Origin: Syntrophales bacterium
Lineage (GTDB): Bacteria; Desulfobacterota; Syntrophia; Syntrophales; UBA2251
NCBI GenBank assembly: GCA_023230905.1
Contig: JALNWL010000044.1
Span: forward strand, 1 to 14,989
DNA length: 14,989 nucleotides
Direction of reading: 5' to 3'
Positions 12,413 to 14,989 of this stretch are shown in pieces; the first letter of the stretch is position 1, and the number at the start of each line of letters is the position of its first letter. Under the pieces are notes generated by a model. The model did no database searches. It was not told where the DNA came from and saw only the letters and a list, made by a program, of their open reading frames with translations. The position numbers were made by a program, and so were the translations under genes.

Positions 12413-14622
12413 CCCCCGCGGGGGGCCGCGTCGCCGCCCCCTCCCGCGAGCGCCGCAATGGTCTCCCGCGCGTCCCCGGTCATGAACGCCCACAGGCCGA
12501 GGTCCTTGAGGGTCTCGACCGTCGGGATGCCGTCGGTGCTCCAGCCGCGCGTCCGGTAATAGACCCCGATCAATTCCCTCAGCTGTTCCTTCCGTGTCTG
12601 CATGAGGAGCGACCGCTTGTCGGCCGTGGACATCTCCCGGATCCGCTCCGGCGACTGCCCCGGCAGGCGGGCGAGCTCCGCGTCGTGGAAGTCCCCTTCG
12701 GCCTCGTAGAGGGCGTCGTCGGTCGGGCCGATGGCCCGGTCGGGGATCCAGTCCCGCGACCCCGTCCCCGCGCCGTACGCCATCACGTTCATCACCCGCT
12801 GCAGATTGATGTCCCGGTCGGTGCGCGCGAAGATCTCCTCCCACGTCAGGTCCGTCCCCAGCATCCCGTTGTAGAAGTCCGCGTAGAGGGCCTGAGAGGC
12901 GGGGTTGATGAACTTGTCCCCGTCCGTCACCTTTTCCGAGTCGGGGTTGAAGACGTCGACCCAGGGGAGCTTGCACAGCCCGAGGTTGTCGTTGCCGAGG
13001 CGGACGCGCGGGTAGGTGATGAGCGCGCGGGCCTTATCCTGGAGCGTCGGGAAGGCGCCCAGGAGGTCCACCTTGATGAGCCAGGCGGCGGCGTGATGCG
13101 CCCCGATGTCGCTCGCGGCCGCGTAGGAGCCCTGCATCGACAGCGAGCGGTGGGTCCGGTAGAGGGAAAAGGGGAGCCCCTTCGTCTGCATGGCGAAGCG
13201 CGCCAGGTCCGGACGGGGATCGGCCTTTCCCGTTTTCTGCATGAATTTTTCGGCCACCCAGTCCACGAGCGCCTGCATTCCCCGGCCCGCCACCCGCGCG
13301 AGGTCCGTCTCCCCGTAGGCGATCCGGCGCAGGAATTCCAGGACGGCCGGCTCGTTCTCCCAGGTCAGTTCGAGGCCGTCGGCGTCGTCCGCGCCCAGGT
13401 AGCCCCGCTGGAAGCACTCCATCAGAAAGGCGATGAGCACCGCGGCCGTGATCGTGTCGATCCCGTAGTTGTCGCAGTGCCAGTTGGCCTCCATGATGAA
13501 CTCGGCGTTCCACATGCCGAGGTTGGAACCGAAGCCCGCGGCGGTTTCGTACTCGGGGCCGTCCACCCACACGGTGCGGCCCTTGTGGTCCCCGTACGTC
13601 AGGGTCACCCTGCCGCCCTTGGTGCAGCGGAGGTTGCAGCCCGGGAAGCACCCGTCCATGCCCCGGTGGTCGAAGAGGTGCTCCGCGTAGAACTTCCCCG
13701 TGATCCGGTCCGCCCGGGGATCGGAGCCCAGCTGGTAGTTGTTCACGGGCAGGGACTGGTATTCCGGCTTGCTCATGAAGGCGATGAGGCCCGCGCTTCC
13801 CTTGCGGTACATCTTGAGCGACTGCGGATCGACGTCGCGGACGACCTGCCCCAGCGTCGCCCCGGCCCGCCTCACCTTCTCCCAGTCGGCGGCGCCGTAG
13901 GGATTGGCGCCCCGGGGGAACTCGGCCAGGACCACCACGGCCCGGATGTTCTTGTCCATCATCACGGTCCCGAGCCCCGTCCGGCCCGCCTGCTTTGTCC
14001 GGAAGAGGCCCTTGGCCCCGTCCACGGGCTTGGCCGCGTCGAAATAGTGGCTGTTGATACAGCCGAAGCGGCTGTGGGCGGCGCCGACGCCCGTCGTCAG
14101 AAACGCGATGTTCCTGCGCTCGTGCCCCACCCGGACGAAGCGATCGACGATCATCCGTTCCGCGTCGAAGACCTCGTCCACCGCCGGCGTCTCGATCAGG
14201 CTGATCTCCCGGTTGAATCCGTCGATGACGATCATGACGCCGGCGGTGGCCTTCCCGACGATTTCGAGGGCGTCGAACCCGGCGTACTTGAGGTACGCGC
14301 CGAAATAGCCGCCGAAGTTCGAGACACCGGGGATGCCCGTCAGCGGGGAGAGCGAGATGGCCATGCACTTGCTCGTTCCCGGGAACTGCGGGATGCCGCC
14401 CAGCGGTCCGGGGGCGAAGATCAGGGGATTCTCGGGGGCGTCGGGGGTCGTCCGGGGGGTGAGGCGGCGGTGCAGGAGGTAGAGGCCGAGGCCGCGCCCG
14501 CCGATAAAATAATCCCGGATCTCGGGGGCCAGCTCCGGCGTCTCGACGCTGCGGCGATCGAGATCGATCGTCAGGAGCTTTCCGGCGTAGCCGTGCGCCA
14601 GTGCGGATCGGGTGTAGTTCAT
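12406..14622 (-). CDS. aor: Aldehyde:ferredoxin oxidoreductase family protein (tungsten/molybdopterin, 4Fe-4S)
   Basis: AOR-family enzymes oxidise aldehydes to acids, or run in reverse, at a tungstopterin next to a [4Fe-4S] cluster, exchanging electrons with ferredoxin. The 738-residue product has the AOR N-terminal domain (GYAGKLLTIDLD, FIGGRGLGLYLL, IFAPGPLGG, SNFGGYFGAYLKYAGFDALEI) and the cluster cysteines C325, C329, C333 (CFPGCNLRC) plus C550 (GLCK). The C-terminal end (YYRTRGW, TLKDLGL) is also typical. Spacing is CX3CX3C rather than the CX2CX3C of Pyrococcus furiosus AOR, and the protein is longer than that 605-residue enzyme. Substrate is unknown; a distinct AOR clade or another family oxidoreductase is possible. 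Start 14622 follows GGAAGGA; the farther ATG at 14709 lies in the -10 box. No ferredoxin, electron-transfer subunit or cofactor gene is adjacent. Confidence 0.88.
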   Translation of the reverse strand: MNYTRSALAHGYAGKLLTIDLDRRSVETPELAPEIRDYFIGGRGLGLYLLHRRLTPRTTPDAPENPLIFAPGPLGGIPQFPGTSKCMAISLSPLTGIPGVSNFGGYFGAYLKYAGFDALEIVGKATAGVMIVIDGFNREISLIETPAVDEVFDAERMIVDRFVRVGHERRNIAFLTTGVGAAHSRFGCINSHYFDAAKPVDGAKGLFRTKQAGRTGLGTVMMDKNIRAVVVLAEFPRGANPYGAADWEKVRRAGATLGQVVRDVDPQSLKMYRKGSAGLIAFMSKPEYQSLPVNNYQLGSDPRADRITGKFYAEHLFDHRGMDGCFPGCNLRCTKGGRVTLTYGDHKGRTVWVDGPEYETAAGFGSNLGMWNAEFIMEANWHCDNYGIDTITAAVLIAFLMECFQRGYLGADDADGLELTWENEPAVLEFLRRIAYGETDLARVAGRGMQALVDWVAEKFMQKTGKADPRPDLARFAMQTKGLPFSLYRTHRSLSMQGSYAAASDIGAHHAAAWLIKVDLLGAFPTLQDKARALITYPRVRLGNDNLGLCKLPWVDVFNPDSEKVTDGDKFINPASQALYADFYNGMLGTDLTWEEIFARTDRDINLQRVMNVMAYGAGTGSRDWIPDRAIGPTDDALYEAEGDFHDAELARLPGQSPERIREMSTADKRSLLMQTRKEQLRELIGVYYRTRGWSTDGIPTVETLKDLGLWAFMTGDARETIAALAGGGGDAAPRGGK

Positions 14623-14704
14623 CTCCACGGTTCCTTCCGGCGGTCGTTGTCGCGCGGGGCGGCCGCCATTGATACTCCGGCGGCCTTCACCGCCGGGACC
14701 GGGA

Positions 14705-14734
14705 ACCATAGGATAAAAGAAGCGCGCTTGTCAA
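14705..14734 (-). promoter_or_regulatory. Sigma-70 promoter of the AOR-family gene
   Basis: On the minus strand, TTGACA (14734-14729) is followed after 18 bp by TATGGT (14710-14705): a perfect -35 and 4/6 -10. The predicted transcript starts near 14698, giving a leader of about 75 nt before ATG 14622. It lies in the short gap between the two minus-strand genes, so the AOR gene can be transcribed alone. Confidence 0.65.
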
Positions 14735-14756
14735 TATCTTAGTCTTGCAATTCCAG

Positions 14757-14989
14757 CTATTTCACGGTGTACCCGCGACCGTCCAGACAGGCGCTCATCG
14801 CCCGCGAGTAGTCCGCGCGTCTCTCGTCGTTCGCCGCTTCATCGGCCTCACCGGCCGGTTGCCGCGGGTCGTAGCCCGTCTGTTCCACCGCCCAGCCGTG
14901 GCACGCCTCTCGGTCTTCCGCCTGTTGCGCCTCGCTCTGGCCGAGGCGGGGATAGATGAACAGCCGGTCGGACGGCGTCGTCCGGCTCA
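14757..14989 (-). CDS. C-terminal part of a glycine-zipper/lipoprotein-like protein (5' end beyond window)
   Basis: The complement is open from the window edge to TAG at 14759-14757, giving 77 residues (about 76 complete codons) with no start codon inside the window. The visible part contains IYPRLGQSEAQQAED, then ACHGWAVEQTGYDP, an acidic/Arg stretch (ADEAANDERRADY) and SRAMSACLDGRGYTVK at the end. The pattern YP-GQS-QQ-D-C-WA-QTGYDP followed by Y-RAM-ACL-GRGYTVK is one I associate with small exported glycine-zipper or lipoprotein-like hypothetical proteins of proteobacteria. The two Cys in CHGW and SACL could pair. Function is unknown, and the signal peptide, if any, is outside the window. 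The AOR promoter follows 22 nt after the stop, with no clear terminator between. Confidence 0.7.
   Translation of the reverse strand, partial: SRTTPSDRLFIYPRLGQSEAQQAEDREACHGWAVEQTGYDPRQPAGEADEAANDERRADYSRAMSACLDGRGYTVK

Noticed and set aside
12685..14742. 685-codon open frame on the plus strand opposite the oxidoreductase gene
   Set aside because: It mirrors the AOR gene codon for codon, is enriched in G/V/R/E as expected of a GC-rich shadow frame, and has no recognisable domain, whereas the minus strand shows clear AOR motifs.
1..14989. CRISPR arrays, tRNA or rRNA genes, insertion sequences, attachment sites
   Set aside because: I saw no regularly spaced repeats, cloverleaf-like sequence, transposase or integrase motifs or terminal inverted repeats on either strand.

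Overview
The window is GC-rich, gene-dense bacterial chromosome. I see no insertion sequence, tRNA, rRNA, CRISPR array or phage gene. The gene set (a family-level match to tungsten-type aldehyde:ferredoxin oxidoreductase, an NtrB/NtrC-type two-component pair, a large AsmA-like protein, a TonB-domain protein and an RhlE-type helicase) suggests an anaerobic Gram-negative of the former Deltaproteobacteria (Desulfobacterota, perhaps Syntrophales). That placement is inference from gene content; no marker gene fixes it.

Region 1 (1-5913, plus strand). After a possible C-terminal scrap of an upstream gene, a near-consensus sigma-70 promoter (TTGACA, 17 bp, TATACT) drives a TonB-domain protein. It is followed by pyrE (orotate phosphoribosyltransferase), a secreted or anchored DUF3047 protein, and a 1094-residue AsmA-like envelope protein. 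Region 2 (5910-6584, minus strand) is nfi (endonuclease V), convergent with the AsmA-like gene; the two stop codons share one TTAA.

Region 3 (6775-10811, plus strand) is a two-gene signalling operon: a soluble histidine kinase with three PAS domains and a receiver-like tail, overlapping by ATGA an NtrC-type sigma-54 activator. The tail carries Glu where a receiver has its phospho-accepting Asp. No target genes or sigma-54 promoter are visible nearby.

Region 4 (10831-12330, plus strand) is an RhlE-type DEAD-box RNA helicase behind its own strong promoter and a structured leader of about 175 nt. The leader contains a near-perfect intrinsic terminator, an upstream segment able to pair with that terminator's 5' arm, further hairpins, and a 49-codon ORF ending in TAATG on the helicase start. 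This looks like a transcription-attenuation switch and is the most interesting element of the window.

Region 5 (12390-14989, minus strand). A palindromic terminator candidate separates the helicase from a convergent 738-residue aldehyde:ferredoxin oxidoreductase family protein with its own promoter. The window ends inside the C-terminal part of a further minus-strand gene of a glycine-zipper/lipoprotein-like type.

Exact TTGACA boxes recur at four intergenic sites, which helps fix several start codons: two of the longest possible ORF starts fall inside promoter hexamers and are therefore unlikely.
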